Part shown: one piece after another, positions 1-11,400 of the stretch | How the letters are laid out: the number at the start of each line of letters is the position of its first letter | How positions within the stretch are numbered: position 1 is the stretch's first letter | Source of the DNA: Nymphaea colorata | Lineage: Eukaryota; Streptophyta; Magnoliopsida; Nymphaeales; Nymphaeaceae | Direction: 5' to 3' | DNA length: 64,000 nucleotides | Assembly: GCF_008831285.2 (NCBI RefSeq) | Contig: NC_045140.1 | Location: 17,606,370 to 17,670,369, forward strand | Translations under genes and position numbers: made by a program | Notes under the pieces: generated by a model | What the model saw: only the letters and a program-made list of their open reading frames with translations | What the model was told of the DNA's origin: nothing | Databases searched by the model: none

Positions 1-2363
1 AAAATCTATCAGCCGTCGACTGATACAAATATCAATGCTGTCGCTTCTTTGTTTTATTTTATTGTTTTCAATAATTTTTTTTTGTCATTTGGAATTAATA
101 TCAGAACATTATTGTGTATGATGAGGGTCGGGTCTGTTTGATGTGGTGGACAAACAACTTCTCCAGAAAAGAGCAAGAAAAAGTTTTCACTTTAATCACA
201 AGGAATTAAATTTGCATACGACTTAACCCCGATTGAACGAACGTTGTGGTCAGTGTAACTGAAGGGAAGAATCAACATTTAACTGCGAGAATATCAAACG
301 AACTAATACATGCCGTATTTTGCAAAAGAACAAAAAATATTCCATTTTCTGTATCATACCATCTTTTTCGAAAAAAAAGAAAACTTCCAATAACTTTTTT
401 TGGCCTATACAAGCTGGATATTTTCCATTATATTCTTGGGCATATGCCAATTCCTAATCAATTCCATAATCTTTATGTTTTAAGCTTTGATTTGTGAATG
501 GTCGATAGGGCGAATATATGCCATGGAAAATGTATATAGCCGCTTTAAATTCCGAATAAATATTGCATTCCTATTTGTAATTGATTCAGTACATAAAAGA
601 AAGGGGGCTTCAAATTTTTTTGTAGTCAAGCATCTAAATAAACATTTAAAAGAAAAACCAGAAGGGGTTGGTGCTTCGGATGGAGTGGAGTTTGGTAGGT
701 GGTCAGTGTCTCCATTTTAAATCTTTAGAACATCAATTCCTTTTGATGCATAAAGAAGGTTTTTTCGACATTCAAGGAGAAGCGTAGCATAGGTGGCATC
801 TCAAAACACTGAAAGCAGACCCTGTACCTTAAAAAGACAAAGAGTTGAATGAGGACTTTGACCTCAAGTCTAGTAGTGGGTCTCCCCTGCTCAACAGAAA
901 AAGAAAGACATTATAACCTTGGCATTTAGGAGGCCACTAGATCAGATTTGGACAGGACTTAATTTCTATTAACTTTCGTTAACTTGATAGCTGCACTTTT
1001 GGATTCGAGTTCAGTCATAAAAAGAAGAAGCTAAAACCATATCTCAACTATCTGATTGTTAAAGTCACAGCAAAGCGCGACTCATAAAAATCTGACTTCG
1101 ATAGAAGCTTCAAGTACATTTGAATCCAATCCCATATTCGATAATAGAATTGACATCCGAATTCGAAAGTTTAATTGAATATCATGAACTTTAATTACCC
1201 AATAAGATATTTATGTAAAAGATATAACTTTTTAAAACCTAATCTAATCCCCCACGCTACCACTAGTTTCCACAAAAGTGTTGATTTCTTTCAAATTGGA
1301 CCAACTAACTAGTCCCAAGATCACAGTATTGAAAAAAAAAAACAAAAACTCTTTTAAGCATAAAAACTCAAATATCCTCGATCACGAAACATATCGCATA
1401 AAAAATCATGATTTTCTCCACGATTCCAATAGTAGTGATCAATAACAAAATAAAAGAATCAATTAAGTAGCAAAACTCTAATTATAAACAATTCACTACT
1501 TTTGTCACTCCACAAGAGTCCATAATAAATGAATGTGATCATAAGAGAACTATTTCTCGCTTAGATTATTGGCAAATGATATCTCGTCACGTTGGCATAT
1601 CTTTGAACTCTATGGGCGCTACTTTTCCTTATTGCGTTGAGATAGATTAGAGAGCGGTTTCTCTCTTTTCCTATCCCTCTTTTCAATCTCCTGGTGAGAC
1701 AAAGACAAACATTGAATTCAAATTTCAGAAATTGTTTTTTACCTTGAATCCATCGACATCCCTATTAATAAACACGGCCTAATGATAATTATAGTGGTCT
1801 TAGCGTCATCCAAATGGGGCTTTTAGTTTCGGAAATATAGATCAGGTTTTGCCTTATAATTCTAAAGCATGGAAACCAATAGCAGAGTTATTGTGTGACT
1901 AGTGTGCGCCACTGCCCACCCCAGCCCTTAAAATCTTATATTGTGATTAAGTTGGACCTAGGTTCAGCTAGGTCCAACCGCATGTGAGGACTACACCAAA
2001 CCTGAGTCCGTGCCTACAATCACTGATTCTCTTAAACAAGAGATGAGTTAGTGCTCCTCAATTAAAATTTTCTAACTCCGTAACTTATGGAAACCAGAGA
2101 CGATTGGGTGAAGTGGATCTAACGGATTTGAGGCCCCAGACCCAGCTTTAGTATGAACTTCTGGGGTTACTTTCATAAGTGAATTTTTGCCAGCTAGATC
2201 TAGCCTTGTTTTTCCTTCCATCTTTTCAATGTTCTCAAGTCTTGAGAGGGCTGGTGCTACAATTTAGGATGAAGTTGGTTGGTTGTCAATCTTTATTCTA
2301 AATATTACGAGATTAAAAGGGAGGTCATTAATGTGCATGTCAAAATGCAGTGAAGTCGACATC
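1..2363. other. Intergenic DNA, no gene recognised
   Basis: AT-rich sequence with only short ORFs (83 residues or fewer) that have no recognisable protein pattern. Patches around 1080-1200 are rich in GAATC/ATCCGAAT-like words of the kind seen elsewhere in the window, probably old repeat remnants. The only clear structure is the perfect hairpin at 1951-1978, listed separately. Confidence 0.6.
1951..1978. repeat. Perfect 11-bp inverted repeat (hairpin)
   Basis: GTTGGACCTAG at 1951-1961 and its exact reverse complement CTAGGTCCAAC at 1968-1978 are separated by the 6-nt loop GTTCAG. The arms are fully paired. No gene or T-run adjoins it, so it may be a transposon remnant or a chance palindrome. 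Confidence 0.75.
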
Positions 2364-2366
2364 TTA

Positions 2367-2841
2367 GGGCCTGTTTGGTTGGAAGGAAAGGAAGGGAAAG
2401 AGAGGGATTGAGCAATCCCTCCTGTGTTTGGTTGGCTAATTAGAAAGGAGGGAAAGGAAGGGAAAGAGAGAAAGCCTGTTTGGATGGGAGGGGAGGGAAA
2501 TGAAAGGAAAGGAAAGGAAAGGATTGTATAGTGTAAATTCAATCCCTTCCAAATCGGACGGATTGGGAGGGAAAGGAAAGGGAGTAAGTACAAAAATGTT
2601 GACTGCCCACAATACCCCTCCACGTTTTTCCTTCCAACCTTTTGACTATTGAGGGTATTATTATAAATTGTATCGTTTCCTTTCCATTCCATTCACTTTT
2701 ATCCAAACAAGCTTTTATAATCACCTCTTTCCATTCCATTCCCTTCCCTTCCCTTTCTCTTCCCTTCCTTTCCCTTTCCATTCCTTTCCCTCCCTTTCCC
2801 TCCATCCCTTTCCCTCCCTTTCCCTCCAACCAAACAGGGCG
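2367..2841. mobile_element. Tourist/PIF-Harbinger-like MITE (475 bp)
   Basis: The left end GGGCCTGTTTGGTTGG is matched by the reverse complement of the right end, CGCCCTGTTTGGTTGG, with two differences near the tip. Both ends are flanked by TTA (2364-2366 and 2842-2844), the 3-bp target duplication expected of PIF/Harbinger elements. The left half is purine-rich (GGGAAAGG/GGAAAGG words) and the right half pyrimidine-rich, so the whole can fold into a long imperfect hairpin. A second inward pair (GCCTGTTTGGATGG near 2475; ATCCAAACAAGC near 2700) suggests a nested or rearranged copy. No transposase is encoded; overlapping ORFs are low-complexity shadows. Confidence 0.8.
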
Positions 2842-3488
2842 TTAAAGTACCAAAAGCAGGTCTTATACTCTAAGGAGACAAAAGAACAAAATGTACTCCG
2901 GTGTCAGGTGATGAGTCTCATCTGTTCACCCAAAACCACGTACTGAAAAGGGCACATATGAGTACAAGGTAAAATGCATGGCATCTAATTCTCTTACAGC
3001 TCACCATGCTCCACTATTTGGTTTAATATGGTTCTGAATAAATGCTTCATGTCAAAACGATATGATTAGGATGCGATAAAAACATCTCATGTTAGTGGCT
3101 TTTGAATTTGGTCTTATTGAAAGAAGTTGTTTGAATCTGAATCCAAATCATAGTCGACCCGTACCCGAACAGCTCCCTCCTTCCCCAGGCGTGAAGGACA
3201 AGTTGCAGGAGGGCTCATAAATTAATATTCCAAAACAAATGAAAAAGTGGGTGCAAAGTTAAAGCAGCCGCTGGGGGCCAAGCTGATTTAACAGGTTCAT
3301 CGACCTGCTTCTGTATTTGCAGAGCCATGAATTGACCCTTGTGTCCTTCTTGTCCTCATTCACACAGAAGGTGGGGCGAATATGACTGTAGATGAATAAT
3401 CATTCATTGATACCTCCACGGGATAAAGATCAAAAACCAAAACTGCGAAGTAGATGATCAAATCAACCAATGTTTAGCAAAGGTAATG

Positions 3489-3537
3489 CACATGGCGACA
3501 CAGAAAGTAGTTTGTCATCTTCCTCCGCTTGTATAAG
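3489..3537 (+). promoter_or_regulatory. Putative promoter of the 3592 ORF
   Basis: GCACATGGCGACACAG at 3489-3504 resembles the blocks upstream of the ORFs at 8170 (TCACATGCAACACCAG) and 13578 (GCACATGCAACACAAG), here with one inserted base. A weak TATA-like TATAAG lies at 3532-3537, about 55 nt before the ATG. Function is inferred only from position and similarity. Confidence 0.4.
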
Positions 3538-3591
3538 AACATAGCGTGCACCGGGCTTTTCTTTCATCTCTGCACCTGCTTGCTTGTTGGC

Positions 3592-3789
3592 ATGGATGGT
3601 CTCTGGTTGTATTTGGCAGTTCCTGTGGTTTCGCTTCTCTATTTCCTGCTGCTGGCATTCGAGTCTGCATGGAGCAATCAGGCAGCATATTTGCCACCCG
3701 ACTCTTGTTTCCCTTGCAGTGCCTGGTTGGAGCAGCAAGGCCGGGATCAAATCGACCGCCGCTCGTCTCCGGCGTCGAGGATCCGGTGA
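3592..3789 (+). CDS. Small hydrophobic-segment protein, likely diverged member of a local family
   Basis: A 65-residue ORF from ATG at 3592; the reading frame is open further upstream but without an earlier ATG. Residues about 3-24 are strongly hydrophobic (YLAVPVV..LLYFLLLAFE), followed by a polar tail with DSCFP. The order (YLAV, YF, an acidic residue ending the helix, W, then Q, L, CFP) parallels the ORFs at 8170 and 13578, while the C-terminal tail is not clearly alignable. A similar upstream block and position in the same-strand row support membership, but divergence is high and this could be a decaying copy. No known family is recognised. A single-pass or tail-type membrane location is inferred from hydrophobicity only. 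Confidence 0.45.
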   Translation: MDGLWLYLAVPVVSLLYFLLLAFESAWSNQAAYLPPDSCFPCSAWLEQQGRDQIDRRSSPASRIR

Positions 3790-5866
3790 GCAGCTTTTCC
3801 GGGGATAGAAAGCATTGCCGATGACACATCGAAAAATCTGACTGAACCAAGATACTTGTAGGATCAAAATATCAAGTGTCGTAATTTCTGTTCATTTTAA
3901 GGCGGAGGAATTCAGGGTTCCAGCATTGGGACGTTGCTGTGGATGTCATAATGGGACTTCTTCTTCGTGGCTGTTCTTGTGTGGGAGGAGCAGAAAGAAT
4001 CCTGTGTCATTCCATTTTGCCATGACGGTGCTTCCAAAGTCAACGAAAGCTCATCAAGGAAAGATACAGATGTAAATGATGACAGCTTCCATCTTGATGT
4101 ACATCTAATCTTACAATTTTTCCTGTAAATATTGCATTTTTTATGTGTTTTGTGTGTGAGAAAGTTGTCATGCCCACTTGTGTCTTATATGCACTCTATG
4201 CTTCCTCTCATACACGGATGCAAACTTTCATGAAACCAGAGGAAAGGCCAACTCAAAGACCAAGAAAAATCTTTACATTTGAGTGATGTTTTCCGACAGT
4301 TTTTGTAAACCATCTCGTTGGCAGCAATCCTATTCAGCAACCAGGTATGAAAGATGATAAAGTATCAAGGTCTATTGTAGTCTTAAACAGGAAAGAACGA
4401 AGAAGCAGCACCACAGAACCATTTCTGCGCAGAGGTAAGGTTTCATGAAGATGACGGTAAGGGCATCGATGAAAGCAACAACAGGAACGACAATTTTTTT
4501 CCCTCTAAGCATCTGTTAAAGAAATCATGGTGTCGATGGGGAGCCGCAGATACAATACCATTTCACTCTAAGGCCCTGTTACCGAATTTATCAGATGGAT
4601 GATTTTGAGGTCAATTTCTGCTCCTTGAAACTCATAAAAGAACAGTTTCTCCTGCAGAGATCAACATGCTAGAGCAGCCATGAGGTATTTCTTGCACCAA
4701 CATGCTTCTCTCCTTTTCTTTTTCAAAAACCATCATTAAAAAGGGGAAAAAAACAGGAAGAGGCTAGATATGAAAACTTGAAAGGAGGAAATCAGGAAAG
4801 CGATAGGCGGATATTGATCCAGCGGAGGCGAGCAGTGTACCCCTCATGAAAAAGTTTTATTCTCGTAACCCTGTCAAACCTTTTTGCTTATTAACCTCAG
4901 GAATTGGACCACCATTAGATGCCAATCATGTCACTGCTTGGCGCCTGCAGGGCCTGAAGACCGGATGCTGTTGTCGAACTACGATTTGTCCGAGGACTTT
5001 GATTTCGACGCTTTGCTTTCCTTTTTTTTTTCCTGACAATGAGACAACTGAGTATTTTGTTTTCGAAATCAGAAAACTCAAACTTTGAATTTTGATTTCA
5101 TTGCAGTTTCAGGAGGAATTATGATTTTATAATTTTGATTCTTGAATCGAAATTTTAAACCATCAAACGCTCCGTCTCTTTCGCACTGTAAGCCACGAAC
5201 AGATGGGACGGAGTCACGGAGCGTCTCACACGCTTGGCGTTCGTGTTTGGTTACGGCCTTGGGACAGAGCGTCTCAAAAATTATGTGAGATTTAAAACAC
5301 CCTCCGTCCACCTATTCAAACATGCGATTGTAGACATTTTATTTTTTCGATTCGAATACAAAGGAAATTGCACTCAGGCTGGGAAGCTTCATTGCTCGCC
5401 TGCCAGTGCAAAATTCCTAGGATCCTTTAACTCTAGGAATTATGTTTTAATTGGGTTTATTGAAGGGGAGTGAGTTGATACACCCAACAAAAACGCACTG
5501 AAATGCTCATTTAGTTGGTACTCTTTCCTATTAAAAGGGGAAAGGAATTGAATCAAACACCTCTGCAAAGAGAACCCAAAGCCACCCACTTACATTAATT
5601 AATATTCTTCTTCCCTCTTCCTTATTTATTGGCCATCACAATCAAGCCCAAGAGGGTGTAGCACATTTGATTGGACCGGCGGCCAGCCTTTAGTTTAGTT
5701 CAAATCTTGGAGGTGCTTGCACTTTGGGAAAGCAAACCCATGCCAGCAGCACGACGACGGAAGACGACTGGCCTTGCGGGGTTTTATGCCTTAGGCAAGC
5801 CATGCGGTCCTTCAGCTTGGAGTGGTTTCTCTTTTGTTAGTCACTTGGTGGAAGAATCCATGTCAT
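3790..5866. other. Intergenic DNA, no gene recognised
   Basis: No convincing coding sequence. 4840-5560 contains AT-rich stretches and repeated words (for example GGACGGAG, GAGCGTCTC at 5208-5275) suggestive of old transposon remnants, but no complete terminal repeats could be assigned. Confidence 0.5.
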
Positions 5867-5901
5867 GTTATGACATAATCTTAGTCATTTCTAGTAATAT
5901 A

Positions 5902-5968
<67 letters not shown>

Positions 5969-6173
5969 ATATATATCTTGAAGTTTTTAGGTGGTGGATT
6001 TTTTTTATTATAATAGCCTTTTGAAAAGAAAAAACCAGTTTTGAGGTGTTATGACATAATCTTAAGTCATTTATAGTAATATATGCATATATGTATATAT
6101 CTTAAAGTTTCTAGGTGGTGGAATTTTTTTGTTACAATAGCCTTTTGAAAAGAAAAAACCAATTTTGAGGTGT
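5867..6173. repeat. Tandem duplication, one copy with expanded (AT)n microsatellite
   Basis: Two direct copies begin with GTTATGACATAATCTTA at 5867 and 6048 and both end in AAAAAACCA(G/A)TTTTGAGGTG. Unit 1 is about 181 bp and unit 2 about 126 bp. Most of the length difference is an uninterrupted (AT)26 tract at 5905-5956 followed by GTAT repeats in unit 1; unit 2 has only a short ATATGCATATATGTATATAT segment. Outside the microsatellite the copies differ by scattered substitutions. Confidence 0.85.
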
Positions 6174-6324
6174 GCTGACTCTTCACCGGCCAATGACAGA
6201 GCCGAAACCCTTATCCTTTCCCATCTCTTGGGTCCCGACCTACTTTGATCCCACCTCATAATTAAGCCAACCTAAATTTATTGTGTTTTTAAAAGCTATG
6301 TACAAATTTGAATTACTTGTGCAC

Positions 6325-6510
6325 AGGGGCAAAGCCAAGGTGAACGCGCCCTGGCTCCACCTCAATTTTTTTTAAAAAAAAATTACATGTAAATTTTAGA
6401 AAATTTTACTTATTCTATATAAAAATTTTGAAAAATGATATTTCAAACCTAATCAAAAATTAAAAACTTTAATTTGGTACTATTCATAAAAAATTTGAAG
6501 CTCTACTCCT
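6325..6510. mobile_element. Small TIR element with 10-11 bp target duplication (MULE-like MITE)
   Basis: A 186-bp AT-rich segment is flanked by identical direct repeats ACTTGTGCAC (6315-6324 and 6511-6520; 11 bp if the preceding T is counted). The left end AGGGGCAAAGC matches the reverse complement of the right end, AGGAGTAGAGC, at 8 of 11 positions. The duplication length is close to the 9 bp usual for Mutator-like elements. No coding capacity. Confidence 0.6.
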
Positions 6511-7302
6511 ACTTGTGCACATTGGCAAGCCATAGCATGGTAAATCTGGACGTTCTTCCTTAGCTGAGAAGTACAAAAGAACGTTGAACTTATGGCAATG
6601 GAAGCTCCTGACCATTTCAAACTTGTGATGACGTTTTGTCAAGATCCCAAGTATGTGTCATTTTCATCCTCCTATTTCGGGGAGCTCCTGCAAATATAGT
6701 CATGTTTCTTTTTAGACCAGACAAGAATATAAATGGAGTAGCGTTTAGTTGTCAATAGTTTTTTTTTTTTTTCATTTGGTGCCAGTATTTGATGAAACCC
6801 ATATAAAGAAGCATGCAATTTACAAAAATAATCTTGTGAATTTGATATTCTTATAATACATAAAATATATGTATCATACTCTGCATCATATTATGATTAA
6901 TTTGATTGATTTTGATTTAAATAAGAGTAGATTCTATTTTTTCATAAAAATGCACACTTCAGGTTTTGATTAAGCATTTTTAGAGATATTCTATGTACAT
7001 CTTTGTATTTGTTAGAGAAGCTAAACAAGAAATGAAGTTTGACCCTTTGACATCAATAGTTTCTTATTTATTCCACTGAAACTTCAAGTAAACGAATAGC
7101 TAAATTTCTTAGAGCCCTCTCTCTTTCTCTCTCACACTCTCACCTCCTTGGTATTTTACCATCTTTCAGACCATGATCATCTGTGCCTATCAAATTCTCA
7201 CATGGGAACCTTTGAGGAATATCCATGCCATCTGTTCTGAAGGATTGTTCGTTCTTGTTAAAATGCAAACATGAACTTGAAGGTTCACTGTAACTACACA
7301 GT

Positions 7303-7592
7303 CAGGGGTGGAGCCAAAGAATTTTTCATGAGAGACCCGAATTACAGTTTCAAAATTTTAATGAGGGCCGAAATATAAAAGTTTATAAAGGACAAATAAC
7401 TTTTTAAAAAAAAATTACAGTAATTTTTTTTTTAGATGCTGGGGGGGGTTAAACAAAATTTAGACATTTTACCCTTTCAAACACAAAGTAACGCACTATG
7501 ACACACTAACATGTAATGAAAACCAATTCATGTAGGTCTGTGTGGGCAACAGCCCACACAAGCAAGTTTGCCCACATCTGGCTCCGCCACTG
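7303..7592. mobile_element. Non-autonomous TIR element, family uncertain
   Basis: The left end CAGGGGTGGAGCCAAAG and the reverse complement of the right end, CAGTGGCGGAGCCAGATG, form an inverted repeat of about 14 bp with two or three differences. The interior is AT-rich with A- and T-runs and a GGGGGGGG tract near 7441. I see no matching flanking duplication, so the termini may have decayed or be placed slightly wrongly. Short ORFs overlapping the right end are not real genes. Confidence 0.5.
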
Positions 7593-8021
7593 GATGATCG
7601 AGATGATAGAGCCACGCAGATTTTATTATGATGAAGAGAGCTATCAAATACGGAAAATGTGGCTGGAAATTAGCTGCCGTGGAGCACCAAGCTGGATATG
7701 CACTTGACCAACATGATATATAACATCCACACACTTGGGAAACACAACTGGGTCCAGATATCTGTGGATGCCGCTATCTTTGCAATGTTGACATATTTAG
7801 TTAGTGTGCTCATTAAACTAAGGCTAATTAAGGCGTGCCGACATGATCTGGATGCATAAGTACGTTAATCACTTGAGAATTATTATTTAACAAGTAGAGC
7901 ATTTTGTGATGTTGACACCCAAGAGATGATATGCACTGAAGAATGTCGAATATGAAGGTTAATGAGATGCCAAGTTGGGACAAGCTTCATGTGACATAAG
8001 ATTTTTGCATGCATCATCATG

Positions 8022-8037
8022 TCACATGCAACACCAG
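8022..8037 (+). promoter_or_regulatory. Conserved upstream block of the 8170 ORF
   Basis: TCACATGCAACACCAG lies 148 bp before the ATG at 8170, and the similarity to the block at 13410 continues for roughly 29 bp with about five or six differences. It contains CATGCA, the core of the RY element bound by plant B3-domain factors; a palindromic GCATGC lies just upstream near 8007-8012. No clear TATA box was found for this ORF. Confidence 0.45.
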
Positions 8038-8169
8038 TCCTTTCAACTTCATTGTTGCTGTAATGTTTCATTTGCCCACATAACCAACAGTAGAGCTTCA
8101 CAAATTCAGACCAACTCTTCTGTGCCTTCCCAAGGGAATAGCAAGAAACCTTCTTCTTCTCTCTCAGAA

Positions 8170-8415
8170 ATGGCAGTTGCAGCTTGTTTTGACCAGTTTG
8201 GGCTTTACCTGGCAGTTGGCCTTCTCTTCTTCCCTTACTTTCTGATGTTCTTCATGGAGGTTACCTGGAGGAAACAGGTGAGGGGCTTGGAGCTTCAGTT
8301 CTGCCCTTCTACCCATGAATCATGGGGTCATCAGCGTGATGATGGAGTTGCTTTTCCCAGATTGGGGCCTCAATTTTTTTATGGGTATGTCGCCAATGGC
8401 CAGAGATTGCCATAG
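8170..8415 (+). CDS. Small hydrophobic-segment protein, paralogue of the 13578 ORF
   Basis: An 81-residue intronless ORF from ATG at 8170. The frame is open upstream to about 7975 but without an earlier ATG. Layout: short N-terminus with ACF (residues 5-7), one hydrophobic segment at about 11-30 containing LLFFPYF, a basic stretch WRKQVRGLE, then a polar tail with CPS, a W, DDGVAFPR and FYG. The 13578 ORF shares MA..ACF, LLFFPYF, QVR.LE, C.P.S, W and DG..FP..R in the same order, so both are under protein-level constraint. The GTGAGG in the QVR codons resembles a splice donor, but protein similarity continues past it, arguing against an intron. One-pass membrane location is inferred. No described family is recognised. 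Confidence 0.65.
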   Translation: MAVAACFDQFGLYLAVGLLFFPYFLMFFMEVTWRKQVRGLELQFCPSTHESWGHQRDDGVAFPRLGPQFFYGYVANGQRLP

Positions 8416-11400
8416 AGCTGCAAGCAACAGTAAGGATAATCTACAGAAAAGCAGAGACAGATGAGAGAAAGATCAAATTCAAAACGCGGAGAACATTCCG
8501 CAGTCTGCCTGGAGAAGCATCAAAAGGCATCTCGAAGCTGTTCGCTTTCTGTCTCTGTACTTGGGTTGGAACCGAGCAATTGGGTTCTTCTGTAACATTG
8601 TATGAATGTGTACCTGTAATTCTGCATAAAGAGTTCTCACTATCTAGAAATCTGTCTTTATTTGTAAATTTCTCCCCTTCTGTATCTTCATCATTCAATG
8701 TTAATGAACACCATCATCAATAATGCCCTCAGCCATTCTGCTTCTTTTTTCTGTCCCTTGCTGCAAGGATGACCCCAATGATTACATGATTTTTTCTTTC
8801 GTATCAGGATCTGAGGTAACTTAGTTCCTGACGCCATTGATTTCTTTTGTTTTTCGTTTCTAAAGATTCATCCATGATATATGTACTCTGAGATAGGATC
8901 TGTCATTATTTAGTGACAACCTAGATCGATGAACCAAGATGTATATATTTGTCTCAAGTTGATTATCAGTTTTCATGTTTTTAGTTTGGAGTTAGTGATA
9001 TTGATACCATAATTTGTATTTACTGAGGTTCTGCATCTTCCATCACTATGGGCACAGTACTTGGTGTTTTGAATGTCCTCTATGATGCTCATTATAGAGT
9101 TCTTTCTATATGATCAGGGTGCCAAGCTGTTCATGAATAGAGAGAGGTGGTCCTTAATGACTCAGCTTAGATGTGTGTATATGTGTGTATGAGAGAGAGA
9201 GAGAGAGAGTTAAGCTTTCTAAAATTCAACAGCCCCCTTACCATTTACAATGTAGGACCTTAGTTGACTGCATTTACTACCATCGCTATAATGTTTCACT
9301 TTGAAAAGCTAAAATTTATCTTTTTGTCGAAGATTGCAAGGAATCTTTAAAAAGAGTTGTTAAGTGGTTGGTTGTTCTAGCTTCTATCGAGCTGAAATAG
9401 AAGCCACTAGGAGGCAGGGTGTGATCCGCCAGCCATTTGTTACCTCCTCCATAGGAGCGAAAGTAGGACAAGATTCAGATGCAATAAGTGCATAAATTGG
9501 GATGGATAAAGCCAAAAATTGCAGAAACCCCAACTTGAATTAGATCGGCCATGGATTCGGCTTGGAGCTAGCACCTCATTCTTCACTTGGATTTCGATCA
9601 AGCCGAAATTATGGCCTTAATTCAATCCACAATTCACAAGACGAAGTTCAGCATTCTCAATACCACCTTAAGGAAAAGTTTTGGCAGATCCATCAAAATC
9701 TTTGATGTCCACAACCAAATACCCATGTAAGACACGGAAATAGAGATATCCCATATGTTTGCCAATATGCATAGTCTCAAAAATCACAGTCCTAGTAAAT
9801 ATGAAGAAGAACTAGACAATGCTATCTGATCGATATCAGCATTGGAGGTAAGATTTTTTTTTCCCTTCTACAGTATACCGGATATGCGTGTACGTATGTC
9901 AATTTATTGGTCCAGCATATTGATTACTCATTCAAGTCGTTTATTCAAAAAAGGCTGTGCATGAAATCGTACATTAGCAGGATGGATGCATGCAAGTTAA
10001 TTTTTCACTGTGAGAAAACTGGTCCCCAGTTTGAGTCGTATGAACAGTAGTGGTAGAACGTTCAAGTGCAGGACTAAGCCATAGTAAAAAAAAAAAAAAG
10101 TGTTTTTTTTTTCTAAAAAAACACTTTAAAAATGCAAAAAATAAGTCGTTCAAAGAAAACGGTAAAAATATCATTTTTTAAAAAACACCAAAATGAAAAA
10201 AACGTGTTTTTTTACCGTTTTTCTCATTTTAGGTGTTTTTTCATGTTGTTTTTTTTAATGCCAACGTGCTTGTTTCCATTTTCTAATTTTTATTTTTTGC
10301 TTATCCCTTCTTTTTTTCTTACTAGTATTTCACTTATTTTATTTTATTTCTTAATTTTTAAGTTTTTTTTTAAATTTGTCATAGTTTTCTCTCTTTTTTT
10401 TCCAAATTCACTCTATTACATCATAGAAAAACATTACCGTTTAAAACCCGAAAACAATATTTATAATTATGGTCTAAACATTAAATATGGGTTTCTCAAG
10501 GCAAGGCAGCCATTCACTGCTTTGTCTGCATTCAAAAAGGCATCATTCTCTTTCAAGGCCGTGGACTCCACTAGACTGCGACAAAGTCAGAAGTTGTCAA
10601 AAGAGGAAGAGAGCTATCAAACATGAATGCTGCGGCAAGATATTAAGTTTTGGTACAACTTGTCATGAAGCAAGTGGAGTCATCCATCCCTTGAAGGACC
10701 ACACTGGCCATATGCACCGAAAAACATTTAACTATATGCTTGGGAAAGGATGTTTTATTAGATGAGTGTAAGTATATGCATAACAAATATAATAATTATA
10801 GAGATAGATTATGAGTTGCCTAATCAAATTTATTGGTAGAGACATCACGTGGAAAATTATTTTTTATTGTGCTTTGTCTTCCACAAACACATGACAACTT
10901 ATAGATGACGATCAAGGAGTGAAGCTGATTACACAAACTCATATAGAAATCAGTCAAGATAGTCGTTATATTGATTTAGACAACATAAATGAAGATAGTC
11001 GTTATAGCTCTATAAAATCCGCCTTATCCTTTTAGGATAGATTCATGATATAATAACAGTGTGTTACTATTACCAAACAACCCCTTATATTTGAAAGACA
11101 TTGTGTCCGAAATCTATCAAGACCGACTTAAAGGTAATCAAAGGCACAAAGAGTTTGTCATAGTCGCAAATCTTGCTACGGAAACTTTTTGGGAAGATAC
11201 AACCACAAAATAACAGGATAGTGACACGACAATCAAAAACAGGTATTAGTTTTAAAAATGCTGTTTGTAGCTATTGTCTGATACAACATAGCAGGAACAG
11301 AGGTAGGTGTAGGCTGCGTGGGGTGTATGCCCCATGGACCCCACTCTAAAACCTTGTTCTTAATAATTAGATTTTGGTAGATTTGGGTGCAATTATATGA

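Noticed and set aside
2264..2946. Several overlapping Ser/Phe/Pro- and Gly/Lys-rich open frames on both strands
   Set aside because: They are compositional artefacts of the purine/pyrimidine arms of the MITE at 2367-2841.
8277..8284. GTGAGG in the 8170 ORF (and GTAAGA at the same place in the 13578 ORF) as splice donors
   Set aside because: Protein similarity between the two ORFs continues past this point in the same frame, and the bases encode the shared Val-Arg.
10132..10626. 164-residue open frame on the plus strand
   Set aside because: The frame is T-rich low-complexity DNA giving Phe/Leu/Lys runs, and it overlaps the hairpin cluster.
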